Assembly: GCF_004339665.1 (NCBI RefSeq)
Contig: NZ_SMMU01000025.1
Coordinates: 1-51,071 of the forward strand
DNA from: Azotobacter chroococcum
GTDB lineage: Bacteria; Pseudomonadota; Gammaproteobacteria; Pseudomonadales; Pseudomonadaceae
Direction of reading: 5' to 3'
DNA: 51,071 bases
Every line of letters begins with the position of its first letter. The stretch's first letter is position 1. Both the position numbers and the translations under genes were made by a program. Shown piece after piece: positions 15,980 to 24,797 of the stretch. A model generated the notes under the pieces. That model was not told the DNA's origin, did not search any database, and was given only the letters and a program-made list of their open reading frames with translations.

Positions 15980-17344
15980 CTATTTCAGCAGCGCTTTCCA
16001 GGGTTTCAGGGTCGCCACGGTCTGCGCCTGGGCGGCGCGCCGCTCGCGCAGGTCGTCGTCCAGCGGGCGGGCAGCCAGCTCGCCGAGCTTGGCCAATTCG
16101 CCGTACAGGCGGTCTGGCTCGGGCATTTCCAGCACGCCGCGGGCAAGGCGCAGCCAGACTAACATACGCTCGAGACGCGGAAGTTGCTCCGTTAGACCTT
16201 CCGGCTGCAGGCGGTAACGCGCCAGCGGCAAGGCGTGCGCCTCGTCCGCCAGCAGATGCGCCAGCCAGCGGCCCAGCGGTGCGGCGCCCTGGCGCTGGCC
16301 GGCGGCGCTGCGCCGGGCAATCCAGGCGCGGGTCAGCAGCCAGTGCGAGGCCTCCAGCGAGAACAGTCCCCAGCGGGTCTGCTCCAGTTCGGCGGTGAAG
16401 CGGGCCGGGGCTGCCTGGCGCACGGATTCGTCGTCCTGGCCGGCCAGCAGCTGCGGCCGCCAGTCCTCGATCAGCGCGTCCAGCGCGCCGCGCAGACCGC
16501 TGGAGCTGGCCCGCGGGGCGGCCTGGCCGAGGCTGCCGAGCAGGGCGCGCAGGTCGATCAACTGGGCGAGCCACTGTTCCAGCAGCTTCCAGTGACCGCT
16601 GAAACGGTACTGCTCGGCCAGCCGCTGGCTGCTGCCGAGCAGGTGCCAGGCCAGGAGCGCTAAGGCTTCGTCCAGCGGCAGCTCCGCGCCCGGGGCCGGC
16701 GCCGGCAGGGCAAGGGCGTAGCTGGCCGGGTCGAACAGCCGGTAGCCGCGCTCGGCCTTGCTGATGTCGCAGGGCATCAGCGGCAGGTCGGCGGCCAGGG
16801 CGAGGGCCAGCTCCAGGAGGGCGGCGGGCTCGCCTTCGCGCAGCTCCAGCTCCAGCTCGCAGATTTCCTCCGCGCACGGGCCGGCGACCACCCTGCCGAG
16901 GTCCAGCGCCGCCTCGACGGCGATCCGCTGCTCGTCGCGCTGCCAGACCAGGTCGGCCTTCTCGCGGACGAAATCGGTGCTGAAGATCGGCTGCAGGAGG
17001 GTCTTGTCCAGGCCGGCCAGTTCCGCCGGCCAGCACTGGTCGTCGAGCCGTGCCGGGTCCAGACTGGGTTGGTCCAGGTACCAATCCCATTCGTTGCGCT
17101 CGGACAGCCCGGCGACGCTCTGCCCGCGGCTCTTCAGGGTCTGGATGTACTGCCCGCCGTCGCGCCGCAGGCGCAGGGCGACCCGCGCGCGGGCCAGGTC
17201 CCGCGCCGGGGTGTCGTAATACTGGTTGAACAGCTCGTGGCGCTGCCAGCCGCTTTCGCTGCGGGCCTTCAGCAGGGGATGTTCGCGCAGGGCGGCGAGG
17301 GTGGCGCGGCTGACGCGCAGCTTGATTTCGGTTTCTTTGACCAT
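15980..17344 (-). CDS. CYTH-CHAD inorganic triphosphatase (YgiF-like)
   Basis: The 454-residue protein begins with a CYTH domain (about residues 1-200): the metal-binding ETEIKLR at residues 4-10, RHELFNQYYDTP, RVALRLRRDGG and ELELELREG. These residues line the triphosphate tunnel of inorganic triphosphatases. A CHAD domain (about 220-440), predicted helical and histidine-bearing, follows; such domains bind polyphosphate. The fusion is that of E. coli YgiF, which hydrolyses tripolyphosphate. It is divergent from the DUF47-Pit phosphate genes across 112 bp, a context that fits phosphate or polyphosphate metabolism. ATG at 17342-17344. Confidence 0.87.
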   Translation of the reverse strand: MVKETEIKLRVSRATLAALREHPLLKARSESGWQRHELFNQYYDTPARDLARARVALRLRRDGGQYIQTLKSRGQSVAGLSERNEWDWYLDQPSLDPARLDDQCWPAELAGLDKTLLQPIFSTDFVREKADLVWQRDEQRIAVEAALDLGRVVAGPCAEEICELELELREGEPAALLELALALAADLPLMPCDISKAERGYRLFDPASYALALPAPAPGAELPLDEALALLAWHLLGSSQRLAEQYRFSGHWKLLEQWLAQLIDLRALLGSLGQAAPRASSSGLRGALDALIEDWRPQLLAGQDDESVRQAAPARFTAELEQTRWGLFSLEASHWLLTRAWIARRSAAGQRQGAAPLGRWLAHLLADEAHALPLARYRLQPEGLTEQLPRLERMLVWLRLARGVLEMPEPDRLYGELAKLGELAARPLDDDLRERRAAQAQTVATLKPWKALLK

Positions 17345-17456
17345 GGTGGTGGCTTCAGGCGCCTATCATTGGGGTGTTTCAGGAATATGACATTTTCTGG
17401 CGGCTGTCCGGGACGCTCCGTATACTTGCCGCCTTTTCGAAGACGGGGTCGACCCT

Positions 17457-18134
17457 ATGCCAACCAATCCCTTCGTCAGTCTGTTCGGCCGCTCGCCCAT
17501 CGGTCCGATGCAGCAGCACATCGCCAAGGCGCACGAGTGTGCCGCGCACCTGGTGCCGCTGTTCGAGGCGGTGATGGCTCAGGACTGGGCCCGGGTGGAA
17601 CAGGAGCAGCAGGAGATGGTGCGTCTGGAAAAGGAGGCCGACCAGCTCAAGAAGAGCGTGCGCATCCACCTGCCCAAGAGCCTGTTCCTGCCGGTGCCGC
17701 GCTCGGATCTGCTCGAGCTGCTGAGTGTACAGGACAAAGTCGCCAACCGTGCCAAGGACATCGCCGGGCTGGTCCTCGGCCGGCAGATGATCGTTCCGCC
17801 CGCCCTGCAGCCGCTGATGCTGACCTACGTGCAGCGTTGCGTGGATGCCAGCGCCCAGGCGCTGAAGGCGATGAACGAGCTGGACGATCTGCTCGAGGCC
17901 GGTTTCGCCGGTCGCGAGGCGAGCCTGGTGGTGGCCATGGTCGAGGAGCTGGAGGCGATCGAGGAGGACACCGACCGCCTGCAGATCGAGGTGCGCCGCG
18001 CGCTGTTCAAGCTGGAGGGTGAGTTGCCGCCGGTCGACGTGATGTTCCTCTACACCATCATCGAATGGATCGGCGAGGTCGCCGACCGGGCCGAGCGTGT
18101 CGGCGGCCGTCTGGAGCAACTGCTGGCGCGCTGA
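17457..18134 (+). CDS. DUF47/PhoU-like Pit accessory protein
   Basis: The 225-residue, mostly helical protein belongs to the DUF47 (TIGR00153) family, related in fold to PhoU. It starts MPTNPFVSLFGRSPIGPMQQHI and has EADQLKKSVRIHLPKSLFLPVPRSDLLELL and the closing IEWIGEVADRAERVGGRLE. Such proteins are nearly always encoded just before a Pit transporter and are thought to adjust its activity. Here pit follows after 40 bp. A TATACT at about 17419-17424 is a possible -10 box. Confidence 0.9.
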   Translation: MPTNPFVSLFGRSPIGPMQQHIAKAHECAAHLVPLFEAVMAQDWARVEQEQQEMVRLEKEADQLKKSVRIHLPKSLFLPVPRSDLLELLSVQDKVANRAKDIAGLVLGRQMIVPPALQPLMLTYVQRCVDASAQALKAMNELDDLLEAGFAGREASLVVAMVEELEAIEEDTDRLQIEVRRALFKLEGELPPVDVMFLYTIIEWIGEVADRAERVGGRLEQLLAR

Positions 18135-18174
18135 AGCGCCAAGGTCTTTCTGCGTTTCAAAGGTACTCAATCTC

Positions 18175-19440
18175 ATGTCTCTTATTGCGGACCATGGCTT
18201 CGTCCTGCTTCTGCTCGCCTGCGCATTCGGTTTCTTCATGGCCTGGGGGGTCGGCGCCAACGACGTGGCCAACGCCATGGGCACTTCGGTGGGCTCGCGC
18301 GCACTGACCATCCGGCAGGCGATCTTCATCGCCATGATCTTCGAGTTCTGCGGCGCTTACCTGGCCGGCGGCGAGGTGACCGAAACCATCAAGAACGGCA
18401 TCGTCGATGCCGAGGTCATTTCCCCCGACCTGATGGTACTGGGCATGATGTCGGCGCTGCTGGCGGCCGGTATCTGGCTGCTGGTGGCCACCGCCAAGGG
18501 CTGGCCGGTATCCACCACCCACTCCATCATCGGCGCGGTGATCGGCTTCGCCGCGGTCGGCGTGTCGATGGACGCGGTGCAGTGGAGCGCCATCGGCCCG
18601 ATCGTCGCCAGCTGGGTGGTGACGCCGTTTCTCTCCGGCCTGGTCGCCTTCGGCCTGTTCATGAGCGTGCAGAAGCTGATCATCGACACCGATGAGCCGT
18701 TCCGCAACGCCAAGCGCTTCGTGCCCGTCTACATGTTCCTCACCGGCTTCATGGTCGCCCTGATGACCGTGACCAAGGGCCTCAAGCATGTCGGCCTGCA
18801 CCTCTCCGGCAACCAAGGCACCCTGCTGGCGATCGGCATCGGCGTGCTGGTGATGCTGCTGGGCATGGCCATCCTCAGCCGCATCCAGGTCGATGCCGAG
18901 GCGGACAAGGGCTTCCACTACGCCAGCGTGGAGAAGGTGTTCGCCGTGCTGATGGTGTTCACCGCCTGCTCCATGGCCTTCGCCCACGGCGCCAACGACG
19001 TGGCCAACGCGGTCGGCCCGCTGGCGGGTATCGTCGGCGTGATCCAGTCCGGCGGCGACATGGCGGTCGGCGCCAAGTCGGCGGTGCCGGGCTGGGTGCT
19101 GCTGCTCGGCGCCGTCGGCATCGTCATCGGCCTGGCCACCTACGGCTACAAGGTGATCGCCACCATCGGCAAGGAAATCACCGAGCTGACCCCCAGCCGC
19201 GGCTTCGCCGCCGAGCTGGCCACCGCCTCAACGGTGGTCGGCGCCTCGGCCATCGGCCTGCCGGTGTCCACCACCCACACCCTGGTCGGCGCCGTGCTGG
19301 GCATCGGCATCGCCCGCGGCATCGGCGCGCTGAACCTCGGCGTGATCGGCTCGATCTTCGTGTCGTGGATCATCACCCTGCCGGCCGGCGCGATCCTGTC
19401 GATCGTGTTCTTCACCGTGCTCAAGGCGATCTTCGTCTGA
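18175..19440 (+). CDS. low-affinity inorganic phosphate transporter Pit
   Basis: The 421-residue polytopic inner-membrane protein carries the two inverted PHO4 signatures: GVGANDVANAMGTSVGSRALT near residue 25 and AHGANDVANAVGPLAG near 270. Each half also has a PVSTTHSIIGAVIG or PVSTTHTLVGAVLG motif. These are diagnostic of Pit/PHO4 symporters that import metal-phosphate with protons. The ATG at 18175 directly precedes the first helix. It is paired with the DUF47 gene upstream. A strong hairpin begins eight bases after the stop. Confidence 0.93.
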   Translation: MSLIADHGFVLLLLACAFGFFMAWGVGANDVANAMGTSVGSRALTIRQAIFIAMIFEFCGAYLAGGEVTETIKNGIVDAEVISPDLMVLGMMSALLAAGIWLLVATAKGWPVSTTHSIIGAVIGFAAVGVSMDAVQWSAIGPIVASWVVTPFLSGLVAFGLFMSVQKLIIDTDEPFRNAKRFVPVYMFLTGFMVALMTVTKGLKHVGLHLSGNQGTLLAIGIGVLVMLLGMAILSRIQVDAEADKGFHYASVEKVFAVLMVFTACSMAFAHGANDVANAVGPLAGIVGVIQSGGDMAVGAKSAVPGWVLLLGAVGIVIGLATYGYKVIATIGKEITELTPSRGFAAELATASTVVGASAIGLPVSTTHTLVGAVLGIGIARGIGALNLGVIGSIFVSWIITLPAGAILSIVFFTVLKAIFV

Positions 19441-19448
19441 CCGAGACT

Positions 19449-19486
19449 CCCCGGCCCCTCGCCCATGCAGGGGCGAGGGGCCGGGG
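19449..19486. terminator. 16-bp perfect hairpin after pit
   Basis: CCCCGGCCCCTCGCCC (19449-19464) is repeated inverted at 19471-19486 with a six-base loop. It has no T-run, but its place between pit and argE suggests transcript ending or mRNA protection. Similar 'ccccggcccctc' text lies inside the element near 33.7 kb, so it may belong to a dispersed repeat. Confidence 0.6.
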
Positions 19487-19554
19487 GAGAGGGCTGGTTT
19501 CCCCCGCGCTCCATGCGACCTATCATGCAGGGCACCGTCTTCCGAGTGCCTGCC

Positions 19555-20712
19555 ATGCCCCTTCCCAGTCTCAAGCAGCAGTTCGCCGAGCTGATCGCCC
19601 TGCCCTCGGTGAGCTGCACCCAGGCTTCCCTGGACCTGCCCAACCGTCCGCTGATCGAGCGCCTGGCGAGCTGGCTCGGCGACCTCGGCTTCGCCTGCGA
19701 GATCCAGGACATCGCCCCCGGCAAGGCCAACCTGCTCGCCACCTGCGGCAGCGGCCCAGGCGGCCTGGTGCTGGCCGGGCACAGCGACACCGTGCCCTTC
19801 GACGCCGCGCTGTGGCAGAGCGATCCGCTGATCCTGCGCGAGGCCGACGACCGCTGGTACGGCCTCGGCGCGTGCGACATGAAGGGCTTCTTCCCGCTGG
19901 TGATCGAGGCGGTGCGCCCGCTGCTGGATCAGCCGTTCCGCCAGCCGCTGTTGATCCTCGCCACCTGCGACGAGGAAAGCTCGATGAGCGGCGCCCGCGC
20001 CCTGGCCGCCGCCGGCCGGCCGCTGGGACGGGCCGCGCTGATCGGTGAGCCGACCGGCCTCAAACCCATCCGCCTGCACAAGGGGGTGATGATGGAGCGC
20101 ATCGACATCCAGGGAAGAAGCGGCCATTCCTCCGACCCCAGCCTCGGCAACAGCGCCCTGGAGGCGATGCACGAGGCCATCGGGGAGCTGCTCGAGCTGC
20201 GCGGCCAGTGGCAGCGCGAATTCCGCAACCCGCTGTTCAACGTGCCGCAGCCGACCCTCAACCTCGGCTGCATCCACGGCGGCGACAATCCCAACCGCAT
20301 CTGCGGCCAGTGCGCCCTGGAGTTCGACCTGCGCCCGCTGCCGGGCATGGACCCCGAGCAGCTGCGCGCGGCGATCCGCGGCAAATTGCAGCCGCTGGCC
20401 GAGCGGCGCGGCGTGCGCATCGACTACGCCCCGCTGTTCCCCGGCGTGCCGCCCTTCGAGGAGGCTGCCGGCAGCGAGCTGGTGCGCCTGGCCGAGCGCC
20501 TCACCGGGCATCGGGCGGAGGCGGTGGCCTTCGGCACCGAGGCGCCCTACCTGCAGCAGCTCGGCTGCGAGACCATCGTCCTCGGCCCCGGCGACATCGC
20601 CTGCGCCCACCAGCCCGACGAATACCTGGAGCTGGCGCGGGTCGAGCCGACCGTGCAGCTGCTGCGCCAACTGATCGGACATTATTGCCTCGACCCCGTT
20701 CCTGCCCTGTAG
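19555..20712 (+). CDS. argE: acetylornithine deacetylase
   Basis: ArgE removes the acetyl group from N-acetylornithine in arginine synthesis. The 385-residue M20-family metallopeptidase shows LAGHSDTVPF (metal-binding His, catalytic Asp, near residue 80), GLGACDMKGF (bridging Asp, near 104), ATCDEESSMSGAR (catalytic and metal Glu, near 136) and IGEPTGLKP. The closing AHQPDEYLEL supplies the last metal histidine. The ATG at 19555 matches the family start; earlier in-frame ATGs lie in the hairpin region. Its last codons and stop fall in a REP-like repeat, so the final tail may differ from that of relatives. argA follows. Confidence 0.92.
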   Translation: MPLPSLKQQFAELIALPSVSCTQASLDLPNRPLIERLASWLGDLGFACEIQDIAPGKANLLATCGSGPGGLVLAGHSDTVPFDAALWQSDPLILREADDRWYGLGACDMKGFFPLVIEAVRPLLDQPFRQPLLILATCDEESSMSGARALAAAGRPLGRAALIGEPTGLKPIRLHKGVMMERIDIQGRSGHSSDPSLGNSALEAMHEAIGELLELRGQWQREFRNPLFNVPQPTLNLGCIHGGDNPNRICGQCALEFDLRPLPGMDPEQLRAAIRGKLQPLAERRGVRIDYAPLFPGVPPFEEAAGSELVRLAERLTGHRAEAVAFGTEAPYLQQLGCETIVLGPGDIACAHQPDEYLELARVEPTVQLLRQLIGHYCLDPVPAL

Positions 20713-20758
20713 GAGCGAATTCATTCGCGACTCGAACTGATCGGACATCATTGCCTCG
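20669..20758. repeat. REP-like hairpin between 24-bp direct repeats
   Basis: A 24-base sequence starting AACTGATCGGACAT occurs at 20669-20692 and again at 20735-20758 with one difference. Between the copies sits GTAGGAGCGAATTCATTCGC (20710-20729), a typical pseudomonad REP hairpin core. The argE stop codon is the TAG of this REP. Confidence 0.75.
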
Positions 20759-20805
20759 CTCCCCCACACGACCGCAGATACGCGTTTTCCATCGACAGGT
20801 TTTCC

Positions 20806-22107
20806 ATGCGCGACTACGTCAACTGGCTTCGCCACGCTTCGCCCTACATCAACGCCCACCGCGAGCGCACCTTCGTGGTCATGCTGCCGGGCGAGGGCAT
20901 CGAGCATCCCAACTTCGGCAACATCGTTCACGACCTGGTGCTGCTGCACAGCCTCGGCGTACGCCTGGTGCTGGTGCACGGCTCGCGCCCGCAGATCGAG
21001 GCGCGTCTGGCCGCCCGCGGGCTGACGCCGCGCTACCACCGCGGTCTGCGGATCACCGACGCACCGACCCTGGAGTGTGTGATCGATGCGGTCGGCAGCC
21101 TGCGCCTGGCCATCGAGGCGCGCCTGTCGATGGACATGGCCGCCTCGCCGATGCAGGGCGCCCGGCTGCGGCTGGTCGGCGGCAACTTCGTCACCGCCCG
21201 GCCGATCGGCGTGGTCGACGGCGTCGACTACCTGCACACCGGCGAAGTGCGGCGCATCGACCGCAAGGGCATCGGTCGCCAGCTCGACGAGCGCGCCATC
21301 GTGCTGCTTTCGCCTTTGGGCTATTCGCCCACCGGGGAGATCTTCAACCTCGCCTGCGAGGACGTGGCGACCCGTGCGGCCATCGACCTGAAGGCCGACA
21401 AGCTGCTGCTGTTCGGCGCCGAGCCGGGCCTGCTCGACGAGCACGGCGCCTTGATCCGCGAGCTGCGTCCGCAGCAGGTGCCGGCGCACCTCGCGCGCCT
21501 GGGCGGCGACTACCAGGGCGAGCTGCTCGACGCCGCCGCCCAGGCCTGCCGCGCCGGCGTGCCGCGCAGCCACATGGTCAGCTATGCCGAGGACGGCGCG
21601 CTGCTCACCGAGCTGTTCACCCGCGAAGGCGGCGGCACCCTGGTCACCCAGGAGCAGTTCGAGAAGCTGCGCGAGGCGACCATCGAGGACGTCGGCGGGC
21701 TGCTCGAGCTGATCAGCCCGCTGGAGGAGCAGGGCATCCTGGTGCGCCGCTCGCGCGAGGTGCTGGAGCGCGAGATCGGCCAGTTCAGCATCGTCGAGCG
21801 CGACGGGCTGATCATCGCCTGCGCCGCGCTCTATCCGATCGCCGACTCCGAGGCCGGCGAACTGGCCTGCCTGGCGGTGAGCCCCGACTACCGCCACGGC
21901 GGGCGCGGCGACGAGCTGCTCGAGCGCATCGAGGCGCGCGCCCGCGCGCTCGGCCTGAAGACCCTGTTCGTGCTCACCACCCGCACCGCCCACTGGTTCC
22001 GCGAGCGCGGCTTCCAGCCCAGCGGCGTCGAGCGCCTGCCGGCGGCGCGCGCCTCGCTGTACAACTACCAGCGGCAGTCGAAGGTGTTCGAGAAGGCGCT
22101 AGGCTGA
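20806..22107 (+). CDS. argA: N-acetylglutamate synthase
   Basis: ArgA makes N-acetylglutamate from glutamate and acetyl-CoA, the first step of arginine synthesis, and is usually inhibited by arginine. The 433-residue product has an amino-acid-kinase-like domain (about residues 1-280: ERTFVVMLPGEGIEH, LVLVHGSRPQIE, LRLVGGNFVTARPIGVVDG) and a C-terminal GNAT domain (about 290-430: LACLAVSPDYRHGGRGDELL, FVLTTRTAHWFRERGF). Both are complete. It follows argE by about 90 bp, the order known in Pseudomonas. It ends 19 bp from the convergent gspM. Confidence 0.94.
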   Translation: MRDYVNWLRHASPYINAHRERTFVVMLPGEGIEHPNFGNIVHDLVLLHSLGVRLVLVHGSRPQIEARLAARGLTPRYHRGLRITDAPTLECVIDAVGSLRLAIEARLSMDMAASPMQGARLRLVGGNFVTARPIGVVDGVDYLHTGEVRRIDRKGIGRQLDERAIVLLSPLGYSPTGEIFNLACEDVATRAAIDLKADKLLLFGAEPGLLDEHGALIRELRPQQVPAHLARLGGDYQGELLDAAAQACRAGVPRSHMVSYAEDGALLTELFTREGGGTLVTQEQFEKLREATIEDVGGLLELISPLEEQGILVRRSREVLEREIGQFSIVERDGLIIACAALYPIADSEAGELACLAVSPDYRHGGRGDELLERIEARARALGLKTLFVLTTRTAHWFRERGFQPSGVERLPAARASLYNYQRQSKVFEKALG

Positions 22108-22126
22108 GAGGCGAACGGTCGGGGCG

Positions 22127-22597
22127 CTACTTCGAAAACGTCAGCTGCGCGCCCACCCGGCCGGGCGCGGCGGCACTGCGCAGGTCGGCCTTGAGCAGCC
22201 GGATGCCGTCCCGGCTCGACTGCTCCAGCAGTTGCAGCAGCCGGTTGAAGTCGGCGTTGTCGAGGGCGAGCGTGACCTCGCCGGCGCCGCCGGACGTGAC
22301 CTGTGCCACCTTGAGCTGCAGGCGGGAGGCCTGATCCGCCAGCAGCTGTTCGAGGGGCTTGTCGCCCGGCGCCGACAGCGTGCCGGACGGCTGCAGACGT
22401 TTCGCCTCTTCGCTCGCGGCGCTCATCCAGACGACCAGGGCCTGCTTGCGGTCTACCTGTTCCTGCAGGCGCGACCGCTCCGCCGCCATGGGGCGCCAGG
22501 CGAGCAGGTAGAGCAGCGTGGCGAAAGCCAGCAGCGCGCCTCCTGCAAGAAGCAGTCTTTCCCGGTCACTCAGCTCTTGTATCCAGGCTTTGATCAT
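22127..22597 (-). CDS. gspM: type II secretion protein M
   Basis: GspM is a bitopic inner-membrane protein that pairs with GspL and links the assembly platform to the pseudopilus. The 156-residue product has the expected short cytoplasmic start (WIQELSDRERLLL), one membrane helix (about residues 16-34, ending AWRP), a coiled region and a small ferredoxin-like periplasmic domain (DNADFNRLLQLLEQ). It is the last gene of the operon and its ATG directly abuts the gspL stop. No gspN or prepilin peptidase gene follows, so peptidase must come from elsewhere in the genome. Confidence 0.85.
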   Translation of the reverse strand: MIKAWIQELSDRERLLLAGGALLAFATLLYLLAWRPMAAERSRLQEQVDRKQALVVWMSAASEEAKRLQPSGTLSAPGDKPLEQLLADQASRLQLKVAQVTSGGAGEVTLALDNADFNRLLQLLEQSSRDGIRLLKADLRSAAAPGRVGAQLTFSK

Positions 22598-23755
22598 CTA
22601 CTCGATTCCCTCTACGGCCATCTGGGCGCTGGTGTCTTGCTGGCGCTTCTGCACCTCGCCGAGCCGGGCCCGCAGTCCGTTCTGTTCCAGCGCGGCGGCG
22701 AAGCGCTCGAGGGCGGGCTGTTCGGCCGCCTGCAGTTCCAGCTCCAGGCGCCGGTCGTCTTCCGCATAGCGCATGCCGGTCACCTTGACGGCGCCGTGCT
22801 GGCGAAAGGCCGGGACGCTCTTTTCCAGCAGGCGCAGAAAGCGCGAGCCCTGCCGGCGTTGACGCAGTTCGTCGAGCCGCTGCTCCAGCTGGGTCCGCGG
22901 ATCGACGATTCGCTGCACCTCCGGAAAGGCCTCGCGGAACAGCTCGACGACCTGCTTGTCGAGCGCTTCCTTCTGGCGGGCCAGCCGATGGTTTTCGAGG
23001 CCCAGGGCGGCGAAGCCCAGGATCAGCGCCAGCAGGCCCAGCACCGCGGGAATCCTCAGCTGACGCAGCCGTGTTCCGGGCGCATCCTGCAGCCGGTACT
23101 CGCCCTGCAGCAGGTCGATGGCCTGCTCGGGCGACAGGCGCGCGGCCAGCGCCGCCAGTGGCGGGTCGTCCGGCGCGGCGGGCAGTGTTTCCAGGGCGCC
23201 GTGCCGCTCCAGGAGCGGTCGCCAGCTCGCCAGTTCCGCGCTGGCGAACGCCAGGCCGGCCAGTCCGGCGCCGTTGATCAGCAGGCGCTCGCCCAGGGGC
23301 GTCGCGATCAGTCGCTCCGGGTCACCGCGCAGGCTCTGGGCATCGGCGAACAGCGCCCTGGCCGGGATCGATGCCGCGCGCAAGCGGTCGCGCCAGGACT
23401 CGATCAGCGTGCGCGCGACGATCGCCACCGGGTAGCGGTGGTCCGCGCGCGGACTGCCCACCGCGAAATGCAGCAGGGCCGGGTCGTCGCAGAGTTGTTC
23501 TTCGAGCTGGTAGGGTATCGTCCGCCGGGCGGCGCGGCTGGCGTTGGGCAGCCGGACTTCGGTCACCAGCACCTGCTCCTGGGGCAGCAGCGCATAACAG
23601 GGATGAGTACGGGCCAGTTGCGCCAGCTGGGGAAGCTCGTCGGCATGGGCGAGCCGTCCGGCGTCGACGCAGCGGGCCTCGTCCGGGTTCCAGACCAGCC
23701 ACTCGACGGGCGCCTCGGGCCGCGGCCCGAGACTCACCAGCAGAAATTCATTCAT
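22598..23755 (-). CDS. gspL: type II secretion protein L
   Basis: GspL binds the ATPase GspE in the cytoplasm and GspM in the periplasm. The 385-residue protein has an actin-like cytoplasmic domain (about residues 1-240, with ALLPQEQVLVTEVRLP and RRTIPYQLEEQL), one membrane helix (about 258-276, VLGLLALILGFAALGL) and a periplasmic ferredoxin-like domain. The start ATG at 23755 overlaps the end of gspK by eight bases and has GGAG six bases ahead; an in-frame ATG at 23767 is possible but lies deeper in gspK. Confidence 0.87.
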   Translation of the reverse strand: MNEFLLVSLGPRPEAPVEWLVWNPDEARCVDAGRLAHADELPQLAQLARTHPCYALLPQEQVLVTEVRLPNASRAARRTIPYQLEEQLCDDPALLHFAVGSPRADHRYPVAIVARTLIESWRDRLRAASIPARALFADAQSLRGDPERLIATPLGERLLINGAGLAGLAFASAELASWRPLLERHGALETLPAAPDDPPLAALAARLSPEQAIDLLQGEYRLQDAPGTRLRQLRIPAVLGLLALILGFAALGLENHRLARQKEALDKQVVELFREAFPEVQRIVDPRTQLEQRLDELRQRRQGSRFLRLLEKSVPAFRQHGAVKVTGMRYAEDDRRLELELQAAEQPALERFAAALEQNGLRARLGEVQKRQQDTSAQMAVEGIE

Positions 23756-24797
23756 CGAGCGCTCCATAATGGCGTTGGTACACGGCGGAGGTGCCGTTGC
23801 GCATCTGGATGCGCGATAGCAGCACCAGATTCGCGTCGTGGTAGTCGACCTCGATCCGGGCCAGAAAGAATTCGGAGGAGACCTTGAGCTGCGTCTTGAC
23901 GGCCGCGTCGACGTCGGTGGAGAGCGTGTCGTCGCCGCTCTGGGTCAGCAGCGCCCAGAACTCGTCCACACTGCGAAAGCCTTCCGCGGGCCGTTCGCTC
24001 AACCATTGCGTCAGCAGGCCGAAGGGGACCTGTCCCTCGAACAGGGCCGACAGGAGCGGCGCCTGCTCCGGGCCGAGGCTATTCACGTTGACCAGCAGCT
24101 TGGTGCCGGGCAGGGCGCACAGATAAGGACGAAGCCTGTGCAGAAAACCCTTTTCGTCGTCCCGAGCCTTGGCGGCCAACTGCCGGAAGCCATCGATGAA
24201 ATGAAGCTCCGTCGGGTCCGCCAACGGACCGTTCGCCGGCAGATAGGCCGGCTCCAGGCCGGTATAGAACAGGTCTTCGGCCCCCTTGACTCCGGTCGGC
24301 AGGGTGTCGTTGTCGAGCCAGTCGCGCAGTGGCTCGACCAGTTGCGCCGTCTGCGACTCGTCGGCCCCCAGTTCCACCAGCAGGCGGACGAACTGGCGCA
24401 AGAGCAGCGGTTCCTTGGTCTGGGAGGCGTCCTGGGGCGTGTTCAGCGTGGTCAGGGCATTGAGATTGAAGCAGGCGTTCTGGTCCTGGATGCGGATTCT
24501 GATGACGCCGCCGTCGATCGGGTAGCTGAGCCGCGGATCGGCCCAGGCCTGCCGCGGGTGGGTGAGCTTGTCGGTCTTGAGGGCCGATTCCAGCAGTTTG
24601 CGCGCCAGCCTCTCGCCACCCAGGGCGAACCAGTAGGCCTGCTGATACTGCTCGCGGTTGGCCGCCTGCTGGATGTTGAGCTGGACCAGCGATCCCAGGT
24701 GGGTCGCGATGAGGGAGATCAGGGCCACCACCAGCAATACGACCATCAGCGCCATGCCGCGGCCATGCCGCCTGGCCGCCATTGCCGAGCCCTTCAT
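23748..24797 (-). CDS. gspK: type II secretion minor pseudopilin K
   Basis: GspK caps the pseudopilus tip together with GspI and GspJ. The 349-residue product has the prepilin-like start RRHGRGMALMVVLLVVALIS. Cleavage is expected after the glycine, and position +5 lacks glutamate, as is characteristic of GspK. The large globular head follows, with DQNACFNLNALT and calcium-site-like regions. Its ATG overlaps the gspJ stop (ATGA at 24797-24794). Alternative in-frame ATGs upstream lie within gspJ and are rejected. Confidence 0.88.
   Translation of the reverse strand: MKGSAMAARRHGRGMALMVVLLVVALISLIATHLGSLVQLNIQQAANREQYQQAYWFALGGERLARKLLESALKTDKLTHPRQAWADPRLSYPIDGGVIRIRIQDQNACFNLNALTTLNTPQDASQTKEPLLLRQFVRLLVELGADESQTAQLVEPLRDWLDNDTLPTGVKGAEDLFYTGLEPAYLPANGPLADPTELHFIDGFRQLAAKARDDEKGFLHRLRPYLCALPGTKLLVNVNSLGPEQAPLLSALFEGQVPFGLLTQWLSERPAEGFRSVDEFWALLTQSGDDTLSTDVDAAVKTQLKVSSEFFLARIEVDYHDANLVLLSRIQMRNGTSAVYQRHYGALDE

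Noticed and set aside
19228-21993. 921-residue minus-strand open frame
   Set aside because: It spans the antisense of pit, argE and argA and is Gln/Gly/Ala-rich, a usual artefact of high-GC DNA.
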